A model generated the notes under the pieces. The model saw nothing but the letters and a program-made list of their open reading frames with translations. It was not told the origin of the DNA and did no database searches. This document shows positions 12,561 to 26,900 of a stretch of DNA of 64,000 nt, in pieces. Location: the NCBI GenBank assembly GCA_030159075.1, contig BROG01000003.1, positions 3,269,001-3,333,000 of the forward strand, in the 5' to 3' direction. Origin of the DNA: Atrina japonica (Eukaryota; Mollusca; Bivalvia; Pterioida; Pinnidae). The first letter of the stretch is position 1. Every line of letters starts with the position of its first letter. A program made the translations under genes and the position numbers.

Positions 12561-14017
12561 ATGCTATAAAAAAAAGATAAACATTGCATGACTGCACAAA
12601 CAGAACAATTAATTTGCTACATGTAAGGCTTGTCTAATACTTAATAGTTGACCTCTGACGACAAACTAAAAATTATGTTGTTTCCCCAGATGTGGATATG
12701 TAATCTTTCAAAGTACCAAGTTTCATTTTTACATCTAATGAACTCTAAAAGCTTTGAATCTATATGCTGATAACTTTATTAGTTAATCAAAATGTATAAA
12801 AACATTTTTCTTGACAATTTTGCAAAACTGAAAATCAATATTTTGGTACTAGAGGCCATTTTGAAAAGTATTCTGTGTTGCATTATATTCTATAACAAAT
12901 AAAGCAATATGAGCTTCATTAATACAAATAATACACACATTTACTAAGACATAATGAAGATACAAAGTGTCAGTTGGCTTAATGTAATTGCTAACAGCTT
13001 GACATGTTCATAGGAGATGTACCAAGTTTTCACAGGTGAACAGGTAAGTCCTATTCATCTCCTTGCTAACAAAAAGTAAACCTTTGCCTGTCGATGTTTT
13101 GTATCAATAGTTTTGATATCACAAATGTTGTATTTGTAATATTGTGTTGTGAAATCTGTTACTCTAGAAGTATGCAATAGCTAATCATAAAAAGAAACAT
13201 GATATGCACCCTTACAGCAAATGTGATTAACGGCAGATAACTCACATTCATGGCAAGCAAGCTTGAATCTTTTGTGGTGTAAGCAGCATATTATGAGGGA
13301 GGAGTCATTTATGTTCAATTTGACAGATATTTGTTTACAAAGTGCCATCAACCTTGTTAGAGACTGTCAATGCCGAGATGGGAAAGATGTTGCATAGTGC
13401 TTAAGGAGACAATTGAAGTGCTCTCCATCAAGACAACGTATGCGACCTTATTCAACATATCTGACTGTAATGTGATAGGGGCGCTGTGTCATTTGACCTT
13501 ACTGGGTCACGTTACTTTATATAGCAGTGAACACCTGCGGAAGGGTGTTGATCGTGTCTAATGGCCCTAATAAAACAGTTTCCAACTTCTAAAGTAATAG
13601 ACTTCTGATATAATGTATTTATGTACATATACATATCTACAATAAACTTTATGGACAAAAGGCAGCCTCAGATTTATATCATACGGCAAACATTGATGAT
13701 GAAATAAAACATAAAGCAGAATTGTAAAAAGATGTGTTTAACACGTCTCATAAAGTAAATAATTAAGTACATTACAAAGATTGTTTCTGCATGATAAGGC
13801 AACCTGCCTAGACAGTCGTAAAAACAAGCCTCTAACATCGACAGTGTTTCATCTACACTGTACGATGTCAAAAACAATATGTATATATCAATAATGGGCA
13901 AAAAAGGCTGTATTGATATGTTTTAGGGCTACAATTGATCATGATTAGGCCATCCTAGAGAAAATTATTGGTTTGCTGTAACGTTACTCATTTTTCTTTT
14001 ACTGTGATAAGGTAGGT
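12561..14017. other. non-coding stretch
   Basis: An open frame at 13370-13561 has no splice support, homology or neighbours that would justify calling it a gene. Confidence 0.35.
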
Positions 14018-14022
14018 AGATT

Positions 14023-14050
14023 TGGGGGGGGGGGGGGGGGGGGGGGGGGG
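14023..14050. repeat. poly-G tract
   Basis: About 28 consecutive G residues. Such a run can form G-quadruplexes and its exact length in an assembly is unreliable. Confidence 0.9.
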
Positions 14051-14286
14051 TGGAATGTAAACCATTACATGAACAGTATAAGCAATACGAACATACCAGA
14101 AGCTTAGTTCCCGAAATGGTAATAAAAACTTTAGTCAGAGGGTTTTGAGTTAGTCTGTCACATTACAGCAAACCAACAATTTTTTATGGATGGCCTTTGA
14201 ATAATATATACTAGTATTCTAAAACCCAACATGTTTCACATACCTTTGAAAATGAAGCAGTCAAATAAATATCATCAAGTATGTAT

Positions 14287-14398
<112 letters not shown>

Positions 14399-15048
14399 AA
14401 CACAAATATTTTACATTTATTCTAAAGAAGTAATTGATATCGTTGATTTGACTTCTATACTGATAAATTCTGGCCATTCTATCCATAATAGACATTCCAG
14501 ATCCAGACTTACTGTTATGGGATTTTTGAAAATTTAAAATTTTGATAACATCTTTGACATAGCATGCTAAGCCAATGGAATTTAAGACTTTACTAAACAT
14601 GCTGAAGCTGGGAATATTGTTAGGCTTAAAGGGCAACCTATCACAGACCGCTGTCTGTTCCTTCAAATGTATCTGTCATGTAATCTTGTGTGTAGGGTCT
14701 TGACCAAATAGTTAAAGCAAAATTACATGAAAAATTGTAATAGGTATAACCCCAAAAATTCTGAAAATTTGACATTGCATGAGTTTAAAGCAATATGAGC
14801 TAATCCAAAATTTATGATTTAATTTCTGTGGTAATGAATGACCTAGATAGTTCAATAAAATACTCTTTTGCACATTTCTATCATTAGAACAATCATTCTG
14901 AGCGTATTGCTGAATCAACACAATACCCCTTTCTCAACTTTAATCAAAACCTGAACTTGAAATACTGATATAAAATGTATAAAAGTCCAAACCCTGACAA
15001 AATCTAAAAAAAAATCATAATTGGTAAAATCTAAAAAAAATTATAATA

Positions 15049-15492
15049 GGGAACATTCGAGTTAGCCTGGATTACTGTTATGATCCTGCATTTATTCGTG
15101 CCTTCTCGATTTTGTTCCTTATATGTTCTTCCAGTTTTCATTTAACTTCCCAACGTATGTAAAGTAAATGGAAATATTTTTACTCTTTAGCCCATTAAAT
15201 TTATTTTGTATAAAGAAACCCAAGAGACTCTTAAAACATACCACAATGGGTTATTTAGTTGAATGCCAAACTACTGAAATGTATCAGGCAGAGAAAAATG
15301 TGCAGACAGACCAGGAATCGAACCCAGGACTTTCAGAGCACTTGCAGGGCGCTTTTACCAGTTGTACTATGGGGACTATCTATATAATATCGAAACCGGA
15401 AATAACATTGATGAACTTTTTTCTAGAATCACACAATTGGCGATAATAAAAGCAGGATTATAACGGTAATCCGGGCTAACTCGAAAGTTCCC
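15049..15492. mobile_element. TA-flanked inverted-repeat element carrying a tRNA-like promoter
   Basis: Terminal inverted repeats of about 53 bp (15049-15101 and 15440-15492; starts gggaacattcgagttagcc, complement gggaactttcgagttagcc) flanked by TA on both sides, as for Tc1/mariner-type miniature elements. Between them is a tRNA-like head on the minus strand (15298-15377). No transposase. Confidence 0.8.
15298..15377 (-). ncRNA. tRNA-like Pol III promoter region (SINE head)
   Basis: The complement reads with an A-box-like TAGTACAACTGGTAAAAGC and a B box GGTTCGATTCC at tRNA spacing. The acceptor arm is poorly paired (GTCCCCA against the far end), so this is a tRNA-derived SINE-type sequence rather than a working tRNA gene. 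Confidence 0.6.
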
Positions 15493-16307
15493 TATTGGTA
15501 AAAAATTTTAAAAATTCCTAGTCATCAGTGCACAAAACAGCATTCTAACAACATCATTAAGTCAATAATTACCAATTACACAACTTGAACAAAAGCAACA
15601 CAGGCTGATGTAGTGATGGACAGAAAAACTAATGAAGACAAAACCATTAGTCCCCTCGATATAATCGCCACGGAGCTACTGATCTTCCCATATGATACTA
15701 AAATAACATACGCAACAAACAGTGTAAGCAAGAAAAATCCAACAAGCAAAGGATGAGACAAAAAAAAAAAAAAAAAAAAAAAAAAAAGAAAATACAATAT
15801 TAAAAAAAAAACCTGAAATCAATCCCACATGAGTATACAAGCAAAATATGAATACTGAAATAAAATGAAAACATCAAACATTCTACCGTAAAAAACAATA
15901 CATTTCACCACCTTGAGATCAGTCAATAAATTTTACAAATATCAGTCTCAACACACAAAAAGATCAGAAAATCTCAGTCATACTTTCCCCAGGGAAATAA
16001 TTGTATATGTAAGTAAAATCACATCTATGACCAAAAAGAAAAAAAAAAATGAGTATGGCAATCACAGATTTTTCATGCTGAAAGTACAGTGACAACCTCA
16101 ATTACTTCCCCCTTCTTTAGATCAAGCTCCAATCTGGAGTATTTACTGGAAGTTAATGAAAACAAGAAATTTTTAAAGGCAGTAAGGCCAAATTGCAAAG
16201 CATTGTACATGCACTTCAAAACTCACAACAAAGCTTAAACCAAACTGTTGACACAGACAGAGACAATTGGCCGATAAATCACTTGTATCATTAAATCAAT
16301 ATCTATA
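15493..16307. other. non-coding stretch
   Basis: Contains a poly-A tract (15759-15787) that creates a false Phe-rich open frame on the minus strand; nothing else recognised. Confidence 0.4.
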
Positions 16308-16490
16308 TACAGTGAAACCTGTATATAGGGGCCACCCAAGGGACCAGAAAATATTGACCTTTATGTTCAGGTGACCTTTATACAAAGCTTCATTTTAGTT
16401 GATGTATGCAGTCAAGGGACTTGAAAAAACTGGCCTATATATACAGGCAATCCTTATATAGAGGTGGCTGCTATAGCAGGTTTTACTGTA
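16308..16490. mobile_element. miniature inverted-repeat element, family P (copy 1)
   Basis: Ends tacagtgaaacctgtatata and (complement) tacagtaaaacctgctatag. Internal words ggggccaccc and gaggtggctg. A second copy lies at 25942-26096. Confidence 0.6.
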
Positions 16491-16680
16491 TTTACAGACC
16501 GACTGTTACTTCCTTTGTTGCAAGTATACAGACTGGTTGCATTGTATATTTAATGCTGGACACACAGCTATTCAGTTATTATATCATATGAAAGCCTCCC
16601 CCTGCAAAGTCAATTATATAGAATAAATTTCGTATCCAGCTGATTACAGTTTCACAGAAAATGGTGATATATATAAACAC

Positions 16681-16820
16681 AAGGATTATTTTTCATTTTT
16701 GGAAAAAAACATGGAATGTGCATGCAATGGCTCCTAGAAATAAAATTTGAGACATTTTTTTTTCCACGAGCCATTGCATGTACATTCTATGTTTTTTTCC
16801 AAAAATGAAAAACAATCCTT
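16681..16820. repeat. 53-bp hairpin repeat
   Basis: Arms 16681-16733 and 16768-16820 are near-perfect complements (three mismatches by eye) around a 34-bp loop. Likely a small foldback element; it would form a long RNA hairpin if transcribed. Confidence 0.85.
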
Positions 16821-17983
16821 AATTGCAAATATAAATAAAGCCATCCTTATTTACTGCCTTGTCCTGTACATAATTTTTCATATAGCAAACTTAACATTAT
16901 ACAGACTACCACAATTGTATAGGTATTCAGTACAGGTCTGCATTTGAATTGACCTATCGCCAAATGTCTGATACATGGGTTTTGTGTGCAATAATTGATG
17001 CCATTCGACTGCAGAGTCATAATCATACAAACGTTTGATGGGCCTTTTTATTGTTACATCATAATGGAAAAGTTTGCCAAACAGTGCCATGTCAGTGCTT
17101 TTGGGAAAGGTACTTAAAAGTGTTTACCTGTATGACAAATAACTACATTGAGATAAACAAAATCTCAGGTAAAATCTAAATTGGAACATAGGAAATGACC
17201 ATCTTTGTTATATTGTAATCCTCAACTGCTGGATAAGTTTGAGTTACTTACAACAGTTTGAAGAATTCTGGGATACATAAATCCCATTAATAGCATTAAC
17301 AATTTTGAAATTCAAATTCAATATTAATCCAACTTTAAATTTTGGAAATTGAATTAACATTTAGGAAATTGTCAACCAAAAAAGTTATAGTACATTTTTA
17401 ACAGATGCTCACTTGAACCTATATTGCTAATCTGACTTTCATATATGCCTATTTTCTATTTATAATAACAGCAGCCATGTTGATTGATAAACAAGCATGA
17501 ACATCACAAACTTGTACTGTATACCTTTTTGATCCTTCATGCAAAGTTTAGTCACAAATGTTTTAGCTGTTTCTGAGGAGTACATTTTTTAAACTGTCTA
17601 ACGGATGGATGATGGACAGATGGACAAAAGAAGTAAAGTGATGACAATTGACCCTTTGGGTTAAGTAAGTTAACAAGTTCCTGACCTATTTTTGTATTTC
17701 AATTTCGAGCTCAGCAAATCAAATAACAAAGCCATTTACCAAACCATTTGAACATGCATGCAATAAAGGATAATAAAGTAGAAAACATCTCTTAAACAAT
17801 AATTATCGATTTCCTAGAACTGAGTATCAGTATACTAGTTAATTTCAGTTAATTACTCCTCCTCTCATGATCCTCCTCACCGGTTTGACTTGGTGAAAGT
17901 TATATACCTCCTTTTAAGCAAAACTACTCATGGAATGGCAATGGTGTAAATATCACATAATTCTCTACTAGGCAAGATTGATG
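16821..17983. other. 3' flank of the TGN gene
   Basis: Non-coding by my reading. No canonical AATAAA complement was pinned as the TGN polyadenylation site. Confidence 0.35.
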
Positions 17984-20900
17984 CTAGTAAACATAGTTAG
18001 TGAATTTTGAAGACTGCTCTACGGATGGCATAACTTCATCTACTTTTGGTTTCAGTTTGCTATAGCCCGATTTGCTGGGTCGCCGTGATTTTTTGCCACC
18101 TCTGCCTTCGACAATAAAAGCAACAATCTGGAAAAAAAAAAGATAAGATGTGTTTGAGAAACAATTGTACCCCAATGATGTTTTATTGAAAGCATTATAC
18201 CAAATTTAGTTAAAACTTTGGGAAACAAACAAAAGTTATTAAACTGAATGTTGCAGAGAGACAGAAAAAAAACCCAATATGCAGCAATCGTCAGTCCTGG
18301 GTGGCATAAATATACAATCAATTGACGGAAATTATATCTAAGCCAAAGGTTTAACATACTTCTAGTACATTACATGTGCACAGATGTACAAAAAACATGG
18401 ATACAAGACAGAATCCCAAAGCGAGAAAAATGTACTCGTCCACTCATCCTGGATGGGTGAAAATAGCATGGGGACAAGTAGGTAGGGTTGGTACTCGTCT
18501 ACTACATCTATAACATCTTACACTGTAACCTCTGAAACGTTGCATTCACACAGCACATTCAAAATCCTAATGCTGCCATTTTTAATTAGAATAAGTTCCA
18601 GATTAGAGAAATCAAAGAATAGTTAATATTAATTGTTACAATAAAGTTCTTAAAAAAAATTGGGACAAGATGAAGGTGTCTCGGGACGAGTGGTTTTCAA
18701 AACCACTCGTCCCACTGGACGAGTGATTTTTTTTTTCTCACCCTGGATTCTGATTACCCTGCCAGCTGTGGTACTACAGGGGTAAGATCAATACATTTAA
18801 CATACTTAATCATAAGTAAGATCAGATAAAGAATATCATTTTGTACACAGAAAACTGATTTTGAAAATGTTGCAAGGAAGGTAGTTTTTATATTTTCATT
18901 TCCCGATCAACAATGGCAGTTTTCAAGGTTTCTTTCTATGGATACTTGTTCTACACAACTCTGTTCATAAATGAAATTTCCTTTGAGTGTTTGTATAAAC
19001 CATACAGATGTCATAGTCAAACATCTAGGTTTCTAGTGATGTCATATTCAAATATCACAATAGGTTTCTAGTGATGTCATATTCAAACGTCACTATAGGT
19101 TTCAAGTGATGTCATATTCAAATATCACAATAGGTTTCTAGTGATGTCATATTCAAATATCACAATAGGTTTCTAGTTATGTCATATTCAAATATCACAA
19201 TAGGTCTCTAGTGATGTCATATTCAAATATCACAATAGGTTTCTAGTGATGTCATATTCAAATATCACAATAGGTTTCTAGTGATGTCATATTCAAATAT
19301 CACAATAGGTTTCTAGTGATGTCATATTCAAAAATCACAATAGGTTTCTAGTGATGTCATTTTCAAACATCACAATAGGTTTCTAGTGATGTCATATTCA
19401 AATGTCACAACAGGTTTCTAGTGATGTCATATTCAAATGTCACTATAGGTTTCTAGTTATGTCATATTCAAAAGTCACAAAAGGTTTATAGTGATGTTGT
19501 AATAAAACGTCACAATAGGATTCTAGTGATATCATATTCAAATGTCACAATAGGTTTCAAATGATGTCATATTCAAACGTCACTATAGGTTTCAAGTGAT
19601 GTCATATTCAAATATCACAATAGGATTCTAGTGATGTCATATTAAAACATCACCATAGATCTCTAGTGATGTCATATTCAAACGTCACTATAGGTTTCAA
19701 GTGATGTCATTTTCAAATGTCACATTAGGTTTCTAGTGTATCTCAAAACAGATTTTGCCATACGTAACTCATTTTATCTTGAAATGCAAATTAGTAGACT
19801 ATAGATGGAATATTTTAAAAGTTCCAACAGATTCTAAAATTATGATTGGTGAACCTTTTAACTTGAAATGCCAGCTTTAAAAGCTGGAAAGCATTAAAAT
19901 CCTAAGCTACAATGATAAATAAAAAGTACCAAACAATTAAATGGTGTTCAACCAAGTGTAGAAACATAGTTTAAGCAACTATACCTTCTGTTTATTATGG
20001 AAAATGATGTAACCAGCAATGCATAAGACAACAGCAGTTAAAAAGTAGGCCATGAAATGGCCAGCAGACGGCGATTCATCTATTTCATCATGGTAAAACT
20101 TTCTATCCTGATCAACAGCTGAAATAAGAAATTACCAGTACAAATCACCTAGAACATTCTTATCACCATATATTTTTTGTTTTACTGTACTTTTGGTTAT
20201 TTCATTTTCTTTTTTAACAAAAAGGTTTTAAAGATTCAGTGACTTTGACAGAAATGCAACAAATTTTTACCCAGTTTTATGCTTCTGATTCAGGTGCTTC
20301 ACATGTTATATACATGACATGGGACCTCCATTTTAAGTCTCGTCCAAATTTTTTTAAAAATTTCAATTCTTAAACCAAGTTCTTGGCAGGGGTTAAGACA
20401 CTTAATCTTCTATATATTCTCATGACTGGTTGTACCACCAGAACTTAAATCTACTGAATAGCTATGATCAAATTTGAAGCCACCCTTTTCATTATGCTTA
20501 CAATATTTTGCTTCATTGCAATATAGCTAAGCTTTTCATTCATTTTTCTCTAATAATATTGCAATACCTTGATAACATGAATATTGGTTGAGAGACTAGA
20601 TCAGAAAAAAATACAGTCATTAATACAACTTGCATTAAATGCCACCTTTGTATAAAGGGCACCTGCCTATAAAGGCCATTCAAACCTGATATTTGTTAAC
20701 TTTATTATAATGAATAAACCTCTTCATAAAGGCCAACTGTCTACAACAGCCACTTTTGCCTGTATGCAAATAGTTCTCCACAACATCTTGGCAGAAATAC
20801 AGGAAATTTGAACTATATGAATGAGAGACATGATGAAAGGAGCATTGGCATCTTTTTCAATTTTTTTTTTTCTTTTTTAATTACAGGTTCTTTTAGATTG

Positions 20901-23900
20901 ATATACAATAACAAAAATGAGATATAAACAGGCATAAAAATTCTTAAATTCCTATATAATTTGTGAAAATTGCTTGACAAACCCAGTTTGGTAATTATTC
21001 ACTTGCCATAGGCGTCGGAACTGGGGGGGGCTTGGGGGGGGGGCTTAGCCCCCCCCCTTTTTTTTGCAAAGATAGGCATAGGTGTTGAAAATTGGGGCTT
21101 AGCCCCCAAGACGTTTCTGGCGTGTGTGTGTTTTAAGTTGGTTTAGCCCCCCCCACTTTTGGCGTGTGTGTGTTTGAAGTTGGTTTAGCCCCCCCACTTT
21201 CAATTTGCTTCCGACGCCTATGCTTGCAGTTGATTAATTCAACCTTACAATTTGTATATGCATGCCACACTGGACCAGACCCTATTTTCATAAAATATAT
21301 AGGAATATAAGATTGTTATGCCTGTGTATGACTCTTATTTGTTATTGTACATCAAGTACAAGTAGTGAAAGTAGAAAAAATTGAAATCATTTTATTTGGT
21401 AAACACAGCTACATGCCCCTCTCTTAACGTTCATACCTACACCCCTCCCCACCTTGGTCAAATATCCAAATCTTTCCTAGCAATCAATAGTTTCCAAAAG
21501 ATTATGAAGTAAAAATGGCATGTCAGGGAAATACTTTGAAATATCAGAGGGATAGTAGGATAAATAAACAGTAAACAAGTCAGGCCAAACAATTCCAGTT
21601 TGACATAACCAGAATTGCCATCATCTGAGTTTGAGATAAAGAAATTCTGCTGTATTTGCCAAAAGTTATGAATTTTAAAAAATCAGTAATAGATATATAT
21701 TAAACTGTATCATAATTATGGCCAAAATTTGTTAATTGTGAATTAACTCATTCACCCCTAAAACACATTTGAACTGGTCTAAGTGATTGATTTACAGAAG
21801 AGTCCATTGTTTTTCAGGGGTTAAGGAGTTAAAATATAATGATCTAGTTTCTATTACACATACAGAAATGTGTGTCATAAAATCAATTAACAATAACAAT
21901 AACGATTGCTCCTGTGGTAAAAAATTTGTATTATTTTTACTTTTTACAGATTTTTACAGGTTTATTCAGATTTCCATATACTGACACGCCATTTCAAATA
22001 ACATGAATAATTCAAATCAATTCATAATTTCAATTTTACCATATGAAATATTACATGAATTCAGGAATAAAAATTTATTTTTTGACTTGAAATATAAATG
22101 GGCACACCTCTGCGACTCAAATGTGGTCTGTCAAGAGAGTTTTATATTTAATGTATTCACTTAGCGGTTCTCAGAATTGGGTCCCACAAGATATGTGGTC
22201 TCTCACAAAAGTGATCTCTCACAACAGGTGTCACTGCAATAACATACAGTAATAGCATTATTATGTAATCAATTGAAAACCTTGGGTCTTTATGGTTTTT
22301 ATTTTTTCTCCTTGGTAAAAATCTTTCTTAAAAGTATAAATATGAAAGAAAATCAAAACTATTAACTCACCTGAATTACTGTTTTCACCTGTTTCTCCTG
22401 GTTTGACAAAATATTTGAAAATTAACATAATATTTGCATAAATTATATGACCAAAAAACAAGAAACAAATGTTGTCTTTCACATTTTCAGTAAACACAAA
22501 TCATGCAATGGTTACCAATTTGTTGTGATTACAAAACTGGAGTACCTGAATGAGAAAGAACCAAACTGTGTACTTATAATGACTATCTGTAATGATTTTA
22601 ACATGTAAACAAAAATGTAACTGGCAAAAATGTAACTGAAATTGATAGTTTTTTATTTATGTACCACATAAACAAATGGTCCTAATGAGAAAGCTACCAA
22701 TGACAAATCTGCTATCTGTGACTCAGTTTTATAACAAAATGTTGGACCTGATACAGAGTACAGTAAACTTTGACCTTTGATTCATTTTTTTCTCTTTAAA
22801 ATTTACTTTGGTTTGATTTTATACACATTAAACTGAACTCCAGAGGTCATGAACTTCACAAATTTTGTTTAACACTACATACCAAGTCTGAAGATTTTTT
22901 TTTTTAAAAGAGAACTGTCACTCAGTCCTCCAGAGTGCTGTCAATTTTTTCATCTATTCCATGACCTCAACCCTTTAAAAATTCATTTTTCTCATCAGTC
23001 CATACAACCTTCAATTGCAAATGTCTGTAGAAAAATTGATGGTTTTTGTTTTCTGGACTGTTGGGACACATGCATTTTCAATCTTCACATGTATGGAAGA
23101 CCTACGAGTTTGACTCTCTAGAAAATGCACACTTTCTTATAAGTGAATCCATGACACGAGGTGCATAACATCAAATACATGTTTCATGAACAAAAAAATA
23201 AACAATCACCAATTTCAATTTCTAAAATCATATACATTGAATATGAAAATTTGAATAATTATTACTATTATCATTTTAAACCTAGACAGGTAAATTCAGA
23301 GATGTGAGTATAATATTTATAAATCATAATATAAATGGACGGTCTTCATTCAATTCAGTTTCAACGTAATTTCAAATCGAATCAAACAGTGCCTTGGGTC
23401 AGGACTAATAATGTGAAAGTATACAAATTTGAGAAAAAAAAACTGTTTTAACAATTTTATTTCAGGTAACAACTACATGTGTGGATAAAAAATTTTCAGC
23501 TAATCCTATGGGACATAAGATCAGCGATATATAAAGCCTTACAGTGGCTTCATATAGGCTCTATCACTGAACAATTCATTAAATGCAGATATGTCAACAT
23601 CTTACCACTTATTGAAAATAATGTTTCAGATATTGGAATTGCACTAATAAAATAGATACAGCCACTTGTCAAAAGTTTATAGACATTATCACTTTTACTA
23701 TATATTTCATATAAAACAAGATTTTTTCAAAAAGATATTGTGAAGTCATTTTGTATTAAATTTCAACTGGATTTTCACTGTTAAACAGAGAATTGGATAG
23801 TTTTATTATATATTTTTATTTCATGGTAATTTTTATATCTCAAAAAAGTACATGTAGTTGATAAAAACAAGACAGAGAGAGGAGGTGATATTACAAAAAA

Positions 23901-26900
23901 AAAATTTGGGCAGGAATTCACTTTTCAATATTTTTTTTCAACAATTTCATTATGGAATGTAACATTTTGGCCACATTTTAATTTTATCTTCAGGTTGTAC
24001 ACAATCATGCCAGCGACCTCAATTCTTAATTCCCCTAGCTGAAATTGTCGAACAATCAAAATCTGTAGTGTCCATAACACATTTCTAAAACTTTCCAAAC
24101 TTCCAAGATTGCCGCCCGATTCTTATCAGTTGAAGATCATGTTCCAGTGAACATAGCCTGTATTGTCCTGAAAGTCTGAATGAAAACTTCAACTGCACAG
24201 CGGGGTACCGAGATAAGGGGATGATTCAAAAGTATAAACTATGCGGTATACATGTAAATATAAAGTACACAATGTATTTTTATAATGAAGTTTTTGACAC
24301 TCTCTTGAATCCCTATGTTTTCGTAACTTAAAAGACAATTAATTGTCACTTGGTTATGTACACAGTGCATTAGGGTCAGTCACAGGTTCTATTAAGTGTA
24401 ATAACAAATGGGTTTTTGAGTAGGCCCCTAGATTTGGTAATTTTACTTTCCAGGACAAGTGGGCAGAATTTTGCTTTCCTGATTGAAAATTTCACTTGGC
24501 ACGGGTGGCGGGAGATGTAAACCTAGAACACTAAGACCCTATCGAACAACTGTACTTCAACATGACTCTTAAATTTAGACTTCAGCTGCAATGACATGTG
24601 AAAGAGTTGTCTCTCTCAACAACAAAATCAATACTAGTCTTCGATATTCATGCGCACGTTGAAAGTAGATCCTATTGTGTGTTTTAAATGTTTCAAGTGT
24701 ATAGACGATTTTGAGTATCAAAATTATCATTTTAATATAATTTTCCTACTATTGTGATAACTGTTACGTCAGATGTTATAACAAATGCATGAATAGAATT
24801 AAGGTACACTGAATCTCGGTTAAAAAAACCTTTGTTATAGTGCACTATATTGCGTCGAAAGTGTAAAAATGGTGTGAAGGGTCGGAATTCTGCATGATCC
24901 CTATATATCGCTGAACGTTAAAACGTTCAACGCTATAAAAACCATCTGTAGTATATTTATTCCAATTATTACGCAAAAGTATATATATGTCACAGACACA
25001 TTAATAAACACACATGTATTGAATTACCTTGTTCTCCGACTTCCTCTTCTGATCCCTTTTCTTCTGTCACTACAACTTCCACTTTAGATGCTTTTGTAGT
25101 TGCTTCTGGTAAGTTTGTTTCCTCTTCTGATCCATTTTCTTCTGTCACTATAACTTGCCCTTTAGATGTTTTTGCTGTTGCTTCTGTTGTTTTGGCTTCC
25201 CCATTTGATTTGTTACCTCCTGTCACTTGAATTGCTGTTGTTGCTGCTTCTGGTGTTATAGTTTCATTTTCTGGTGCTTTTGTTGGTTTTGATCCGTTGT
25301 CCCCATCTCCTACTTCTTTTGTTGAATTGATTCCATCTGTGTTTTTGGCTTTTGTCGGTGCAATGGATGCTGCTGTTGCGTGAGCTTCTCCTGTTGTATT
25401 CAATCCATGTACAGTTGTTGCTGTTGTGGAACTGGATGATCCTTCGTTTGAATTCTTGTTTGTTGTTTGTCGACTTTCATTTCCTAAAGTAAAACTTAGA
25501 TACATGTATATACAGTAGCATAAAAACAACAACACACACACACACACACAAACACGCACACACATGCACACACACCTACACCAAAACATGCATGCACACA
25601 CACATGCACACACACACACACCTACACAAAAACATGCGCATACACACACACACCATGTACACAGATGTAACTCAATTTAATTGTCTTAATCAGATCTAGA
25701 TCTTATTACATAAGACATAAAGTTGATATAAAGCTATGTCCTTGGTTAAAGTAGACCTAATTATACCTTGGTCGATGCTTTGTCTTATGAAGGCATATTC
25801 AGGTACAGATAATCAAAGTGTAAATTTTAATATCTTTTCATTACCTGAGATAGATTTTTATTTTTAGCTGACCTTTTTATATGTATGACCACCAGCATTT
25901 TTAATATGTTAGCAGTAAATAAAACCCAACTTATATAAGAGTACAGTAAAACTGTGCACTGTATATAAAGACCCCCCCCCTTGGGACACAACAAATATAG
26001 TCTTTATATAGAGGTTGATTTGTACACAAATGGTACTACAGTGGACAGCAAAAAACGGTCTTTGTGACCAGGTGGTCTAAAGCAGGTTTTACTGTATATA
26101 TGGTATGTATTCATTCTAGTATTAAACATTCTTAACATAGTTGTTTATGTACAAAGGCATAGTGGTGTATTACAGTATACATGTAGATTAATTTAGATGA
26201 CTTTTATTTTAAAGAACTGTTGTTCTAGTCTATCGTTTCCTGGAGCATGATAAATGTTATAAAATACAAGAATAGAATTACATGTATCACAACTAAATCT
26301 CCATGAAGAAAGCCTTAGATTTAGTGCAGGGGTCACTCTAGCCTTGCAATATAAAAACAGTGAGATATTTTTCATGTCAATGAGATTTTGAATAAATCAA
26401 CAAAATGATAACACTCAAAACAATGTCAATCTTTATTGTCCAAAACTTTGCAATGGACGAAAACGTTCTATAGTCCGAGTCACATTAGCTGTGTCCACTG
26501 ATTTTGGCTGATTAATATAAAATGGTTGATACCTACCTCTTAAATTTAACATAGTGGTATCGTATGCATAGAGTATTTATCCATGCCCATGACAAATAAA
26601 AATTAATCTGTTTTGTACTAGATATTCTGATTTAGCCTGGCTCACTGACTGATGAAGTATGATTGGGCAAGGATTCCAGGCTAACACTAAATGAAATCAT
26701 CCGATAGACATGTTTGCAGAGCTTTTCGAGTCTTACCATAAAAAGATGTGATTTCGGAACTTTCTGAGTATTATCGTATTGTAGTGTGAAAAGAAAGGTT
26801 ACTGTTAATATTCAATCACTGATTCCTTACAACAATAATATATTGGGAGTTATTCCCCTTCATATAACTCTTTCGTAAAGAGAGGCGCTAGTATATTTAT

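Noticed and set aside
19030..19737. CRISPR-like array
   Set aside because: Units are contiguous with no unique spacers; it is a eukaryotic minisatellite.
25486..25649. N-terminal extension of the 219-codon frame (Cys/Val-rich)
   Set aside because: It is CA-repeat intron sequence; a clear splice acceptor at 25484-25485 begins the real exon.
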